DNA from: Edolisoma coerulescens
Taxonomy: Eukaryota > Chordata > Aves > Passeriformes > Campephagidae
DNA: 64,000 nt
Direction of reading: 5' to 3'
Assembly (NCBI GenBank): GCA_013397115.1
Contig: VWZW01002569.1
Location: 1,474,766 to 1,538,765, forward strand
In this document: positions 25,105 through 36,422 of the stretch, one piece after another
Numbering within the stretch: the stretch's first letter is position 1
Layout: each line of letters opens with the position of its first letter
The notes under the pieces: generated by a model
Database searches by the model: none
The model's input: the letters and a program-made list of their open reading frames with translations, nothing else
What the model was told of the DNA's origin: nothing
Translations under genes and position numbers: made by a program

Positions 25105-28100
25105 CTAAGGTGAAAAAGCTTTTTATCTGCAAAATGGCCCTCTCCACTCAGGCAGTTGAATAAATAGTGATATCCCCTGCCTGGCTGATGAACAGCACAG
25201 CACTGCAGACAGAGTTCAAACTGTATATTTATTGAGGGCTCCCATAACAGTTCAGATTTCTAATAAATTAGGTGTGCATACACTTCACTTATGTAGATTC
25301 CCTTGGATCCCTTTGCCTTCACTCTGCGTCTTTGACACACTGGAGAAAAGTCTAGTACAGGCTGAATGCAAATCTATATGTACTAACACTCCAAATTCCA
25401 TTCCTACTTACACAAGAATAGTTTTAGCTTTATAAAAATGTGATTAATTTAGATTGTCTGTCTGCTTTTAACATTATTATTTTCAGTATAAATCTTTGGT
25501 AACGTCAGCAGGTGCCCCAGATTTATATGTGCCCCATTTTCATAATGAGAGTCATGGGGAAAGTAAGGTGCTCTGGTTTTTAAAACTGTTGGAAAGTCTT
25601 TTGCTACCTTGGGCAGATAATTATTAAGCCTTTATGAAACAGGGAAACGATTGTCACAGGAAAAAGAGGCATTTTATGGTAACAGCAAAATAAAATAGTA
25701 ATTTTGGTTTCTTGTTGAAAGTGCATCAAACTCTCCCTGATCATTTACTGTTATGTTTTCCTGCCATGCCAGGTTGCTCCTATTCATACGCATTTCAACC
25801 AAAATTCAGATTTAAATGAACAGTAATTTTATTCACTGTCAAGATAGATCGTTACAGCTGTCAAGAAAGCTATCAGATTTTATTCCACCTGAATTTTTCC
25901 CCAAAGCTACTGTAGAAACTGAAACCAGAACACTGATCCAAAGCATCTTTTGATTTGCAGTGAAAATACTTTTGCTATTTTTTTTTTTTCCAAATTAGTA
26001 CTTAATTTATGTCACACTTACATGCTGAGCTAAATTCTTGCTAGTTCTTCCCTGGTTTCATCTAAAAGGTGAGTGAATCTGAAGCAGAGATTGAATGGTG
26101 CCAAGTGGTGGATGGTGTCAGCCCTATTTTTCATAGCGAGTGTTGGGTCTGACTGCTGAAAGTCCCACCTCCAGGTGTGGACTTTCAGTATCTTCCTGCC
26201 CATGGTCAAATTCATAAAAATTAAAGCCAAAGGCATGTAAAGAAGAAAAAAAGAGTTAGGAATATAAAAGCCTGAAAAAGGCTATCTGTTTTGGAAACAG
26301 CAACAAGCTTTGCTTCGTCATAGCTGGATTTACATACCTTTTTATAACACTGCCATGCTTCTGTCTTCATCATTAGATGTCTTCATCAGAGCTCTGAAGC
26401 AAAGCATCTAAGCTAAGCAAAGACCCTAACATCTGGTATTCAAAAAATTAAAGTATTCTTGAAACTGTGTACAACAGCAAACCTCATTCTTCTCTTTGCC
26501 CTTTTTTTTTTTTTTAATTTTGTATTTGTTTAACCCTTTCCCTGACAGTCAAGGACAATAATTATTACTTTTGTGGATTCCTCATTAAATCCCTTAAGTC
26601 AGTTCTTTCAAATTGGTATGCTCTCCATAACTACAATTATATCAAGGTAATAAAGCAAAATTCAGTCCCCTTCTGCCAAACCCATGCTCTCACATCACTC
26701 TTGATCAAGTCAAAGCCCAATGGCAAAAGTAAAATGGACCAAAATCTGCCCTTTTTAAAAATTTTTTAATTAGAGAACACACCAATGATAATGTGTTAAA
26801 TAGCAATGATGATGTTTAAATGCATAATAAATTATAATGCCATGATTACATGAAACAACATGGCTCCAGCAGGTTTTATTTGTGCACCTTATTTCTTAAT
26901 TCCAGCTCTCAACTGGTCCTGCATGTCTGCTCTTCAGAGCTTTAAATGCTTTCTAAAGGGAATTTGATTAGATCCTCACATTGCAAGACAGCTACTTGTG
27001 CATGTCCAGGAGTCCTGCAAGCAGATTATAAGCTCTATAAACGTGTTTCCTCAACGGAAAAAGAAAAAGCCCAAACAACCAGATTGTCTCATAGCTCTTG
27101 CCATGAAAGGGAGCAGCAGCATGCTGCTAGCTGCCAGTGCTATCTGCACAGGCTACTTCATTAAAACCTTTCACCCTCCTAAAGGGGGTGGGGAAACTGA
27201 ACCTAAGAGATAAAAAGCCCACAAGAACTGCACACAGTTTAGTTCCCTAATAGGGTTTAATATGATTAAAATAATAAGCATCACACTGTGCTCACAGCAC
27301 TTCAACGAGTATAACTAGGGTACAGAATACTAAACGTGTCTCCAATGCAAAACATTTACATTCAAAACTGCAACAGCAAGTCTGGGACAGCATTGCTGTG
27401 TGGGTTAGACTGCTGTCAGTCTAAATGTGCTAGTAGGGATGGGGACAGTTTACTGACATGGCCAAAGTCTGTCCAAAAATACAGTCCATGCCTTCCTCCG
27501 GAGAAAACCATATGATGGAAAGGTTGGTCACACCACTGAACATGAGTCTTCAACCAAGTTCTAAATCCCGAGTTTTTCATGATGCCACTCCCTAGATCCT
27601 TGCCCAAGTACCAACATGGCCATAGCCTCTGGCTCCTCTAAGGCAGCAGCTGTCCCCCAGGCCAGAAGTCCGGGGCTGCTGGGAGAGTCTCACAACACCA
27701 GGTCAGCAGGGAGCAGTTTTCAGAAGGTACACCAAGTATTGGGAAGTACTATGAAAGGAGAAGCAGCAAAACAGCAGCAGTCCCATGGCTCAGTACAACT
27801 CTTTAGGGTGTTTGCATCTTGAACACTTAATAGAGATCTTAGGTCTTCATCCAGTAAAGTAGAAGTGGGAAAGATCCACTGAAGGCAATGACAATGGCCA
27901 GAGGAGAGAAATGGTATTATAAATGAAGAGTGACCAGATGTTAGAGCTCACCAGGCAGGAAATTGAGAGGAACACAGCCCAGGTAATATGCTGGCTGACA
28001 TCATTGTCAACAGAGAATGGATTTTCCCTATCTTTTTCAGTGCAAGGGGGATCTAGTGAAAGTAGTAAAGTGCATATTTAAAACAAACAAAAAATGAGAC

Positions 28101-28369
28101 TATTTTTCACATCTTGCACAATGAATATTACAACTGGATGTGGTGGAGTTAAAAGTTTGCATGATGTCAAGAACCAGCTGGACAAATCAAGGGGGTAAAA
28201 ACTGCATTAGTGACTCCCAAAGGCAAGACTCTATCCCTGCCCAGGAGGTCTCCAAGCCACAGCCTGCAGATACTGGAAGAGCATTATGAGGAAGTATTTC
28301 TGAGAATGTTAATATTGTTAAATAAATATTATTGATAATTTTTTTATACTGTTAATATGTTTCTAGCCC
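25105..28369. other. No gene seen; intron of the - strand candidate if real
   Basis: Contains homopolymer T runs (25979-25990, 26500-26515) and AT-rich sequence with TAAT motifs at 26760-26850. No recognised repeat. The 68-codon - frame at 26030-26236 is unrecognised. Confidence 0.35.
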
Positions 28370-28440
28370 TTCCAGGCACTGCTAGAGAACACAGGGCTGG
28401 ATAGACTTGATGACTGGCCTAACCCTTCTTCATATTTTAT
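28370..28440 (+). mobile_element. Ancient CR1/L3-like 3' end
   Basis: The words 'cacagggctggatagactt' and 'gactggcctaacccttctt' follow the order of the conserved 3' end of old amniote CR1/L3 elements (remembered as '...gggctagatggacc...ggtctgacccag...'). It is short and well diverged, so it predates the bird-specific CR1 copies here. There is no coding capacity. Confidence 0.4.
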
Positions 28441-28489
28441 TTTGAGTACATTAGAAATGGAAATGGAAAAATGTAAAAGGGAAACTCAC

Positions 28490-28741
28490 AGTTTAAAATA
28501 TGGGGAAGATACAAGGGGAGATTTTTTTTGTTGTTGTTGTTTAAAGTACAGCCCACCGTGGCTCTTGTGAAACTGATTTTCCATGGTTTCAATCATCTTG
28601 GGGGCAGCAAAAATATACAACTCTTTTGAAGCCAGTAAGTGCTGAACATAATTTTCCCTGGATGACTGGCTCTCTGGAACATCCACAATTGCTTTTGACA
28701 ATTCACTGGTCTCTTTGGGAACAGAAACAATTTCTGACATA
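28490..28741 (-). pseudogene. Exon candidate C of unrecognised gene
   Basis: On -, the segment has two possible acceptors (tttattag before 28752, or cttag before 28741) and a strong donor (GTGAGT at 28489). With the nearer acceptor, one base completes the codon left by exon B and 83 codons follow without a stop, leaving two bases at the donor. The peptide starts MSEIVSVPKETSELSKAI and includes ENYVQHLLASKELYIFAA; near the end it has QQQQKK. No domain is recognised. This segment has no disabling change, unlike A and B. With the other reading of the far acceptor, a different frame stops after about 50 codons. Expression data would decide whether this is a gene, a pseudogene exon or coincidence. 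Confidence 0.35.
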
Positions 28742-28757
28742 CTAAGCTGTGTCTAAT

Positions 28758-29961
28758 AAAAGAGCTCCCATGATTTTCTATCATATGTCAATTCTGACTT
28801 CTCTGGCAAACAGACAATCTGTTGATTAACAGCAAAATCATCCAGAATACATGGAATGCACTGTGGTGCATACCATGAAATACTTGTTCTATAAAGTCAC
28901 CATGAATAATACTATTTCATCAGATGACTTTGGTCTCTCTGATTACAGAAAAATAATACATGTCGTGTTAAAAAAGCAAATGTGCCCACTGTTGTCAGGA
29001 TATCATTGTGTTATAAAGACTGTAGGGTTTGCAGCCCACACATCAGCCCTGTACTGACAATTAAATTCCAACTATCTCCTGTTTGTCATTTTGAGAATGG
29101 AGGCACACATTTTAAATGTCTGAGTTTTACTTGAGCTTAGGCAGAAATCTATTTTCTGTACCAGAATTTATTCCTCTGATTTATGGCATTGATTCAGGAC
29201 TCCGAACCTTTCAAAACACCGGAATGTACTCTATGTTGCACTTCAAATTATATAACTACATTGCCTGTAGCTGCATAAGATTGGGGTTCATTTTTATACA
29301 TTTTCTTGCTTTCTATAGTAGGAATGGGAAGGTTAATGGCATCTGAAACAGTTCAAGTTGCTGCATTTCTGAGCTGAAATAATCTATACCTGGCCAGAAC
29401 ATGGTCTTTACCCAGTCAATAACTTTTATGACAGCAGCTGTCTGTTGAATCTGGAAGAAAGGAGCAGAGTATACTCATCTGTAATTATCATTAAGCACTA
29501 CATTAAATAAAATGGGATGATTTTTCTAGTTCCTATTGTTCCACTCTTATTCAGGAACATCTGAGTCTCCATTTTTATGTGAAACCGTTGCTGGAGGAAT
29601 GATATGCACCAAACACTGTGCCCTTGATGTGATGTGAATTGATTTTCTTCCATTCAAAAAAAATTGAAGTCTAATATAGAAAAGGGAACTAAACCAGTTT
29701 CATCCATTGATGAACATTTTAGGGTGTTTTTTCCTTGGAAAAAAAATGCCCATTTCTACAGAAGGCAAGAGGTATGCAGAAAGCAACTGGCAGTCCAAAA
29801 AATAAAGCATATTATTTTTTCAGAGACTAGTTCTGTATATTTGTTGGTGGTTTTTTTTTTACTACTCTTATAAGCAAAACTTTCTGGAGAAGAAGCAATA
29901 GCTAACTTATTTGTGCCCAGGTTAAAGAAAACACTAGTGTGAAAAAATAAATAGAACTTAC
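28758..29961. other. Proposed intron B-C; no independent feature
   Basis: About 1.2 kb of AT-rich sequence. A 76-codon + frame at 29116-29346 looks random. Confidence 0.35.
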
Positions 29962-30054
29962 AGTTTCTCCTTGAGTTGCAAAGTGCATTTTGCTTTTGCT
30001 GATCATACTTCAGGAAGACACATTTTCACTTGGCTGTAGCAAACTCCCTTATTT
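29962..30054 (-). pseudogene. Exon candidate B with in-frame TGA
   Basis: A 93-base segment on - lies between an acceptable acceptor (cacctttag above 30054) and a strong donor (GTAAGT at 29961). In the phase demanded by exon A it reads NKGVCYSQVKMCLPEV, a TGA stop, then SAKAKCTLQLKEK, with two bases over. The TGA could be a decayed TGG. The other two frames also contain stops. The intron to exon A would be only 103 bases, short but usual for birds. The stop is one reason the locus looks like a pseudogene. Confidence 0.3.
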
Positions 30055-30157
30055 CTAAAGGTGTGAGTTCAGTACTTTTTGTTTTAATCATTAACTGTAC
30101 GGTTATCAGAAATAAAGTAGAGAAGAAGAGGAAGGGATATTATGATATTACTCTTAC

Positions 30158-30566
30158 CGTAATATTTCAGATTTGAGGTGAAGGCTGCTGACTTCTGAAA
30201 CATTGTAAGCACTTTCAAAAAAATTTTTTTTCACTCTGTAAAAATATACTTGAGAACAACTATCTAGAATAAAGATTGCCTTAACTTCTGCTGAAGCATA
30301 AACAAAATAGCCGTCTTCAAAAATTAAATCAACTTTTGCTTCGGTGAATTGGAATTCATTGTTAATCTCAGTGGGATCTGGACTGCAAACATAACCTTTG
30401 TGAATCTGATACTGTACTTCTTGAAGACAGGGATGTTTGGCACACTTGGTAATTTTTCTGACATGCACCTATTTGTCTGTTTTTGTATATCTTGCTCTTG
30501 ATATCTGTTCCCATTCTTCTTGCTCGTGATTCTTCAGTATGTGGTGTGACCTGTACTTGACAACGC
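30158..30566 (-). pseudogene. Exon candidate A with one in-frame TAG
   Basis: The largest segment of a possible - strand gene. The acceptor (caattttctag above 30566) and donor (ACG/GTAAGAG at 30157) are good. The 409 bases make 2 + 135 codons + 2, and only one stop occurs (TAG at 30469-30471), where about seven would be expected by chance. The reading starts VVKYRSHHILKNHEQEEWEQ, resumes after the stop with VHVRKITKCAKHPCLQEV, and later has FEDGYFVYASAEVKAIFILD. The alternating hydrophobic pattern after residue 70 suggests beta strands, but I recognise no family. If real, it is a recently disabled gene, or the stop is a sequence error. Confidence 0.4.
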
Positions 30567-33085
30567 CTAGAAAATTGTAATGTCTCACATTTTAATGAAG
30601 TACAACATTTACAGACAGAGATGGACAGAGCCACAAGGAAGAAGGAAGCTGTCTGGAGAGCAGACTGGCTGGTGTGACTGTCATAAGCCAGTCAAGGCAC
30701 ACTGGAGCAGACAATCTCTGGAGCCCAGATGATGAGTGGCATTGTGCTGGATGCAGACCTGGGCAGCAAGTGGACAAGCAATGACATTCAGCAATTCATT
30801 GGTCACCAGACAGCAGAGACAGAGGCTGTGTGGCAAGTCTGTATCATCCACCCTCCTCCATTGCTAAGAAATAAGGGTGTTTCATGGTCTTGTTTTAGAC
30901 TGTCATCAAAACATGATGTTTTCCCCATGGTACACCTCTGAAAAGTTGAGATGTCTGTCCTGGCCTCCACAGCAGCTGTTTGCTTCTTCAAACAGAATCC
31001 TTGGAAGTGTCTCACTTCTGCAGCAGAATCACAACATTCATACTGCAGTGGTGGTCAGCAGAAGATTTTCACACCAAGACCATGCCTTAAGACCCCAGAG
31101 AGAAGCACTGTTTGGGGTCTGAGTACAAAACGCTTAAAATTCACGACCCAATGGAGTGAGCCTCAGAGTGAGGGAAGAGCTATTTTAGTGCTTCAAAAAC
31201 ACCATATATATTTTAAAGCCATTTAATACCTCCACAAATGTTAGCATTTTCTGAGGAAAGATCCATGTTTCCTCCTTGAAGTTGGGCTGGAGGAAACTGC
31301 CCTTCTAACAACTTTCAGCACATGCTGTCTCAATGTTATTTGGCACAGCTTCAGATGGATTGCATACGCAGGCACCAGGGCAGGTCTACCAGGAAAGATC
31401 TTGAGTCCAAAGTGAATGACCCTGTAAGAGATCCCCAGAATTTCAACACCCTGTAAGAAAAGGGTAACCTGAATTTTAACCTTAAAGTTGGATTTTATAT
31501 GTGTAAACTTGGAATTAAAACATGCTAGACAATACAACTCTTCCTGGGATTCATTATTTGAAGAAGATTACACTAAATTAAACAGAGATATGAAGAAATA
31601 AATATTAAAATAAATTCCCAATTAAATGTACATTTACCTAGAGGGAGAAAGAAAGATCGCATTCACATATGCGCATAACAAACCCGTATAATCTTTACCT
31701 GGGAATATGCATATGTGGAGAAACATACAGATACATGTGTGTGTCTATATATCTGAAACAATTTATTTCTAGTTCTTTTCAAGCAGCAGGTTTAACTTAA
31801 GAACATTTTCCTAGTATCAGCTAAGGCAAGTTGACAGCAGCTTCCACTTTGCTGGAAGTTGAGAGATGCCTGATGAACCTTTGTGGCCTCTGATGGGACA
31901 AGGCATTAGCAGCTCTTTGTGCTGCCAGCTTTCCTCTCATGGCTGAAAGTGGTTCTAGTTCTTATTAAGCAAGTTCTGTGCAGCAGCGTGACAGGGATGT
32001 AGTGAGGAAGTTTTGTTTATCATTGCACAGACACCTGAAGACAGAGGGCTCAACTCCTTCCATAAAGGAGCTCATCCTCATCATCTGGCCATCTCAGTGG
32101 CAAAGACACATGGATTACTGAGGAATACTACAGGTATACAATATTTAAAGTTTGTCTTACCATTAAATGGAGTTTTGGTGCATGATTTGGGTTACAACCC
32201 ACTGCAGTGAGACTTTTTAGACATGCTATTTGTTTTGGTTTGAAGTATGTAAATTGCCTAGGTAGCTGTTGGAATTCAGACATAACAGATTGTTTTCTGC
32301 CTTCTTTGATGTTGATATCCTGTATAGACCTCTAACTAGCTATCAAACATTTGCCTATTTGCCCAGTGGATTCTGCAAAAAACTCCAAATGCTTCTTAAT
32401 TATGCACTTGTCTACCTGTTTGTCTTATTTCTAAAGCCTGTGTCATTCTCATGAGGTACGGTTTTCAACATTAGGATTGAAGAACAAGAGAAGTGAAAAT
32501 AAATGGGTGGCAAGGCTGTCTTCCTGATATGCTACACTGCCAGCAAGAATGCACTGTCTTAGGGAAAATAGTATTAGAATGCTACAGTCAATAGAAATAC
32601 CTGGAAAGCAATAGCATATCAGTGCCTATTCATTTTAGACACATTTCATCACAGACATTGCTAGTTATTGCTTTCAGCAGCCAAGCCACAGACATTTTGT
32701 AATAGAGCATATTTTTAACACTCCATGTTGCAGATAAACCTATAAAGCCTGAAATCTGCTAAAGGAGTTTATATCCTGATTTTCCTTGATGTTGTGGCTC
32801 ATTGAGAACAGAACTTGTTGCTATTCTTTTACTCTTAATTTTTTTTTCTGCAAAACAAATGCAACAGCTGGAAGAATAACTATATCTGAAATAAAATAGT
32901 GCATTTAATAAAGGCAAAGAGGTGAAATTAGTTTCTGGAGAAGACATATTTAAATCTTGGCAATATCAGGAACTGAGGGATTTTCCATCTCTGTCTTGCT
33001 GGCAATTTCAGATATGAATCAGGTGGTGAACTGAGATACTGACCTGTAAACCACTGTCCCACTGAATGGAGCAAAGCAAAATGTT
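30567..33085. other. No gene seen
   Basis: Upstream of exon candidate A on -. A segment ending at 31450 on - has a strong acceptor (cccttttcttacag) and an open frame of about 70 codons (GVEILGISYRVIHFG at its start), but no donor before its stop. The words 'accctgtaaga' occur twice at 31419 and 31449. Otherwise unremarkable. Confidence 0.35.
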
Positions 33086-33141
33086 TAGGATCCAACTACA
33101 CTAGACACCTCCTGAGGCCCCTTCCAGCCTGAATTATCCCA
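33086..33141 (+). mobile_element. Very short CR1-type 3' terminus
   Basis: The string reads 'ctagacacctcctgaggccccttccagcctgaattatccc'. It matches the CR1 3' end pattern 'ctagatgatctcctgaggtcccttccagcctgaa..ttct' with few changes. Only the last 50 bases of the element are present. Confidence 0.55.
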
Positions 33142-35934
33142 CAGGGAGAGGAAGGCCATGTCGCTGCCTTGCCAGCACACAAACAAACATGGGTGATATG
33201 CATGTGCAGAAAGGACAGGGAAGACTCATGGGGCACAGCTCTGTACTGCAGTGTGACTAGGAACTACTTTGACTTAAGAAGAAAAAAAAAATCAAAGATT
33301 TATTAAGTAGCTCTTACCTTTATTTTAAAATCATATTACAATGTCACTCAGTATTGTAATTATGATTCCTTTGACATTCTCTAGACCCAAATCCCAGTAT
33401 TTTAAAATGAAAACAGCTTCCCAAATAATGCTTGCAAATATCATTCCTACAGGAGTTTTGGAAGTGTCTGTTATTTGGTTTCTGAATGAGAAAAAAATCA
33501 GAAAAATAGAAATTCTAAGAGTCTATCTTCAGGGTCTTGGCAATGTTCCTTAAAATACCTCTACACCCTCTATGTAAATGGAAATGGCACTCTCGGCATT
33601 AAAGCTGCTTCCTTATCTCAGAGTAGTGTAGGGAAAGAGAGACCAATAAGCCTTGAAAAGAGTTTTGCAATTGTTTGTAACAAATGCAGGAAGTGTGAGG
33701 GGAATGGAAGTTGTTCTGCTATGTGCCTCAATAGCAAAGACCTCTTTATCCATAACCTTTTCCATGCAGCTAGTAATTAGCAGTTTATTATTCTGAGAAC
33801 GAATTTCTTCTTTCTGACTTTTAACCAGCCTAATTAAACCCAGTCATTAATGTAAAGACTCTGTATGAAAGAGACACTTCATACCTGATCAAACAATTAT
33901 TTTGGAAGGTGCTGATCCTCTTATAACTACTCAGTATATTTTTTGGTTGATTGGAGATGTGGCAATGGCACAGCATATTAACAAAATAATGGAGGTGAAT
34001 GGCTATGAAGTTTAAAATGATATTTCTGCTCTGTTGCTTCAATGAAAACTATGTAAAAACTGTCTTGCAATGATGACAGGAAAAATTTGTAAATTTAGCA
34101 CGCAACTTTCATTGCTTGCAATGGAGGTGTTAAGTTTTTAATGGAAAAAAAAACCTCTTTTGAAATTTCACAGTACTTCAGTAAACATTGCAATGTATAT
34201 TATCACTGTATATGCTATATAGCTCATGATTGCACAACTGCAGCCATTATGCTCATTTTTCTGAAAAGATTAAAACTAATAGATCCTTTTGTTTTCTGCA
34301 TGTCCCTGTGGACAGATTTAACTAGATTGTTCATTGCCGTATTTCCTGCGCATCCAAACTGGTTTGCTGCCAGGAGAGAGGACTGGGCAGTGAGGAGATT
34401 CTCCATGTCAGTTACCATGTCAGAGATGGGACCCCGGGATGGCTACAGCAGGCTGAAAGTGGGGAAGAATTAACACTGAGTTTTGTCTGGAGCTTGACCT
34501 TGGTCAGGTCACATAACTGAGACTGACTGAAATGGAAAGTCTTAACCTCTGATGAAATTAGATCAAAATATAATTGTCCAAAGAGGGTGACACTGGCCAT
34601 GGTCTGTGTATAGGAAAGGATTACCGCTCCTTTCAGAGCTTCTGCACAAACAACAGGGGTGGCCGCAAGCCTGACCCTCCATACAACCACTGGGACTTCT
34701 CCAGGCATCTCCTTGGGTGCACACTACCCAGAAAGGGAGGAAAATGGGAGAAAAAAGCAGGATCTGTATATTCAGAGAGAAATTTCCCATGAACACCTAG
34801 TCTGAAATACCTTTTAGGTATTATACTTAGTATACCCCTGCAGCAGATTGTCATGTTTTATGGCTCCCAGCTTCCAGATGTGAAAGGTTGTGCCAGATGC
34901 ATACATCCTGCCTTTAGAATAAGATTCTGGTTGTTAAAGTATTGCCATACTCTTTTATAAGCAGGTTTTTTGATCTTTCAAACTAATGAAAAAACTCACA
35001 CAGGCAAAGAGAATGATACATAGATTGAGATGCTGTGTGTATCTTTGATAGGGAAAAAAGCTGAATGCTCAAGCATATTGAAAACCAAACAAAAACCTCA
35101 AGAAGGATGTTATCTTTATGTTTCAGGCATTAACAAATACCACTCAGTAGGAACTGGGAAAGTATTTTTCCTCTGAGCAAATAAAATATCCATTTTGTGG
35201 ACTTTATTATTAGACTGTCACATGAAACATCTGTTACTGAACACTGTCACACCTGATGGTACTAGATGCAAAGGCTGTGGGGTTAGATCCTGAATGGTTA
35301 CACCTGCTTTCATACTTTCTGTTAAAAGAAAAACAACAGCATTGCATGAAAAAATGTAAGAAAAAAAATCCCTTGACTTTATTTTTGACAAATGATTGGT
35401 TATTTCTATTCAGTAAATTAACAGGGAGCAAAGTTGTGAGGAGATTTTTAGGCTTTCTGCCTATTGTCTGCTCATATCAAGGGCAACACAAGTCCCAACC
35501 AGCAACACGTTGTCAGCTGTGCATGTGTGTTATTTCCAGGTTCTGAATCCAGTCTAGAATAATCCTTTGTAGTGTGGGAAAGAATTATAGTAAGTACTGC
35601 ATAGGGAGGGCAAATGAAACACACAAAAGGCGAGCATTTACCAAAAGTAAAGATGACAAATCTGTGTTTTGTTTGAAGCATCCCGAGCACCACTGAAAGT
35701 GAGAAAAGGGTGACTGGAAGAGCATAAAAGAGTAGGCTGTAACCTGCTCGGCATTCCTGAAAACACAGGACCTTAGGACATCCACTTCTTATATGAGGAG
35801 TCCAGATTTTCATGTGCCCCATCCCACCACACTGGTTTCACATTCATGCCAACTCGGGGACCATTTCCTACTTTGTGGTTAGATCTCTGCCTCTGCAAAA
35901 GTTTCTGTTCTGCCCATGAAAAATATGAAACTTT
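33142..35934. other. No gene seen
   Basis: Overlapping frames on both strands at 34141-34473 (110 codons +) and 34224-34418 (64 codons -) are unrecognised. The 116-codon - frame at 35472-35822 is hydrophobic but looks random. Confidence 0.4.
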
Positions 35935-35958
35935 CTTTTTTTTTTTTTTTTTTTTTTT
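35935..35958. repeat. Poly-T run
   Basis: An unbroken T tract of about 23 bases, 50 bases before the CR1 tail but not part of it, since CR1 ends in an 8-bp microsatellite rather than poly-A. Confidence 0.85.
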
Positions 35959-36010
35959 GGTAGGGGAGTGTGAAGACAACACGATATTTAAAAATAAAAT
36001 CAGAAAAATT

Positions 36011-36422
36011 CATAAAATCATAGAATTGTTAAGGTTGGAAAAGACCTCTAAGATCATTGCTTTGACCCTTAACCCAGTACCACTGTGTTCTCCACTAACC
36101 TGTGTCCCCAAATGCCACATCCACACATTTTTTGTACACTTCCAAGGATGGTGACTCCATGACTTCCCTGGGAAGCCTTTTCCAGTGCCTGACCACTGTT
36201 TCAGTGAAGAAATTTTTGCTATATCCAATCTAAATCTCCCCTGGCACAATTTAAGGCCATTTCTTCTCACCCTGTCACTTATTACCTGGGAGAAAAGACC
36301 TCCCCCACCTTGTTTCAACCTCCTTTCAGGTATTTGTAGAGAGCAATATGATCCCCCATGAACATTCTTTTCTTCAGGCTAACCAGCTGCAGCTCCCAAT
36401 CCCTTCTCATAAGATTTGTTCT
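36011..36422 (-). mobile_element. CR1 LINE 3' end, antisense
   Basis: On + the block starts with 'aaaatcatagaattgttaaggttggaaaagacctctaagatcat', the reverse complement of the CR1 3' terminus. It then runs back through 'cttccaaggatggtgactcc', 'gcctgaccac', 'tttctcaccctgtcacttattacctgggagaa' and 'caggctaaccagctgcagctccc', all in the right order. It is a 5'-truncated copy of about 410 bp containing the 3' end of ORF2 and the 3' UTR, with no coding ability. The 102-codon frames on both strands here are artefacts of the repeat. Confidence 0.95.

Noticed and set aside
31241..31450. Exon with a Tudor-like end on - (PAYAIHLKL resembles a Tudor tail)
   Set aside because: Good acceptor but no donor before the stop, the core Tudor residues are missing, and the resemblance is only a few residues.
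34141..34473. 110-codon + frame overlapping a 64-codon - frame
   Set aside because: Neither resembles a known protein, and both-strand openness argues for composition effects.
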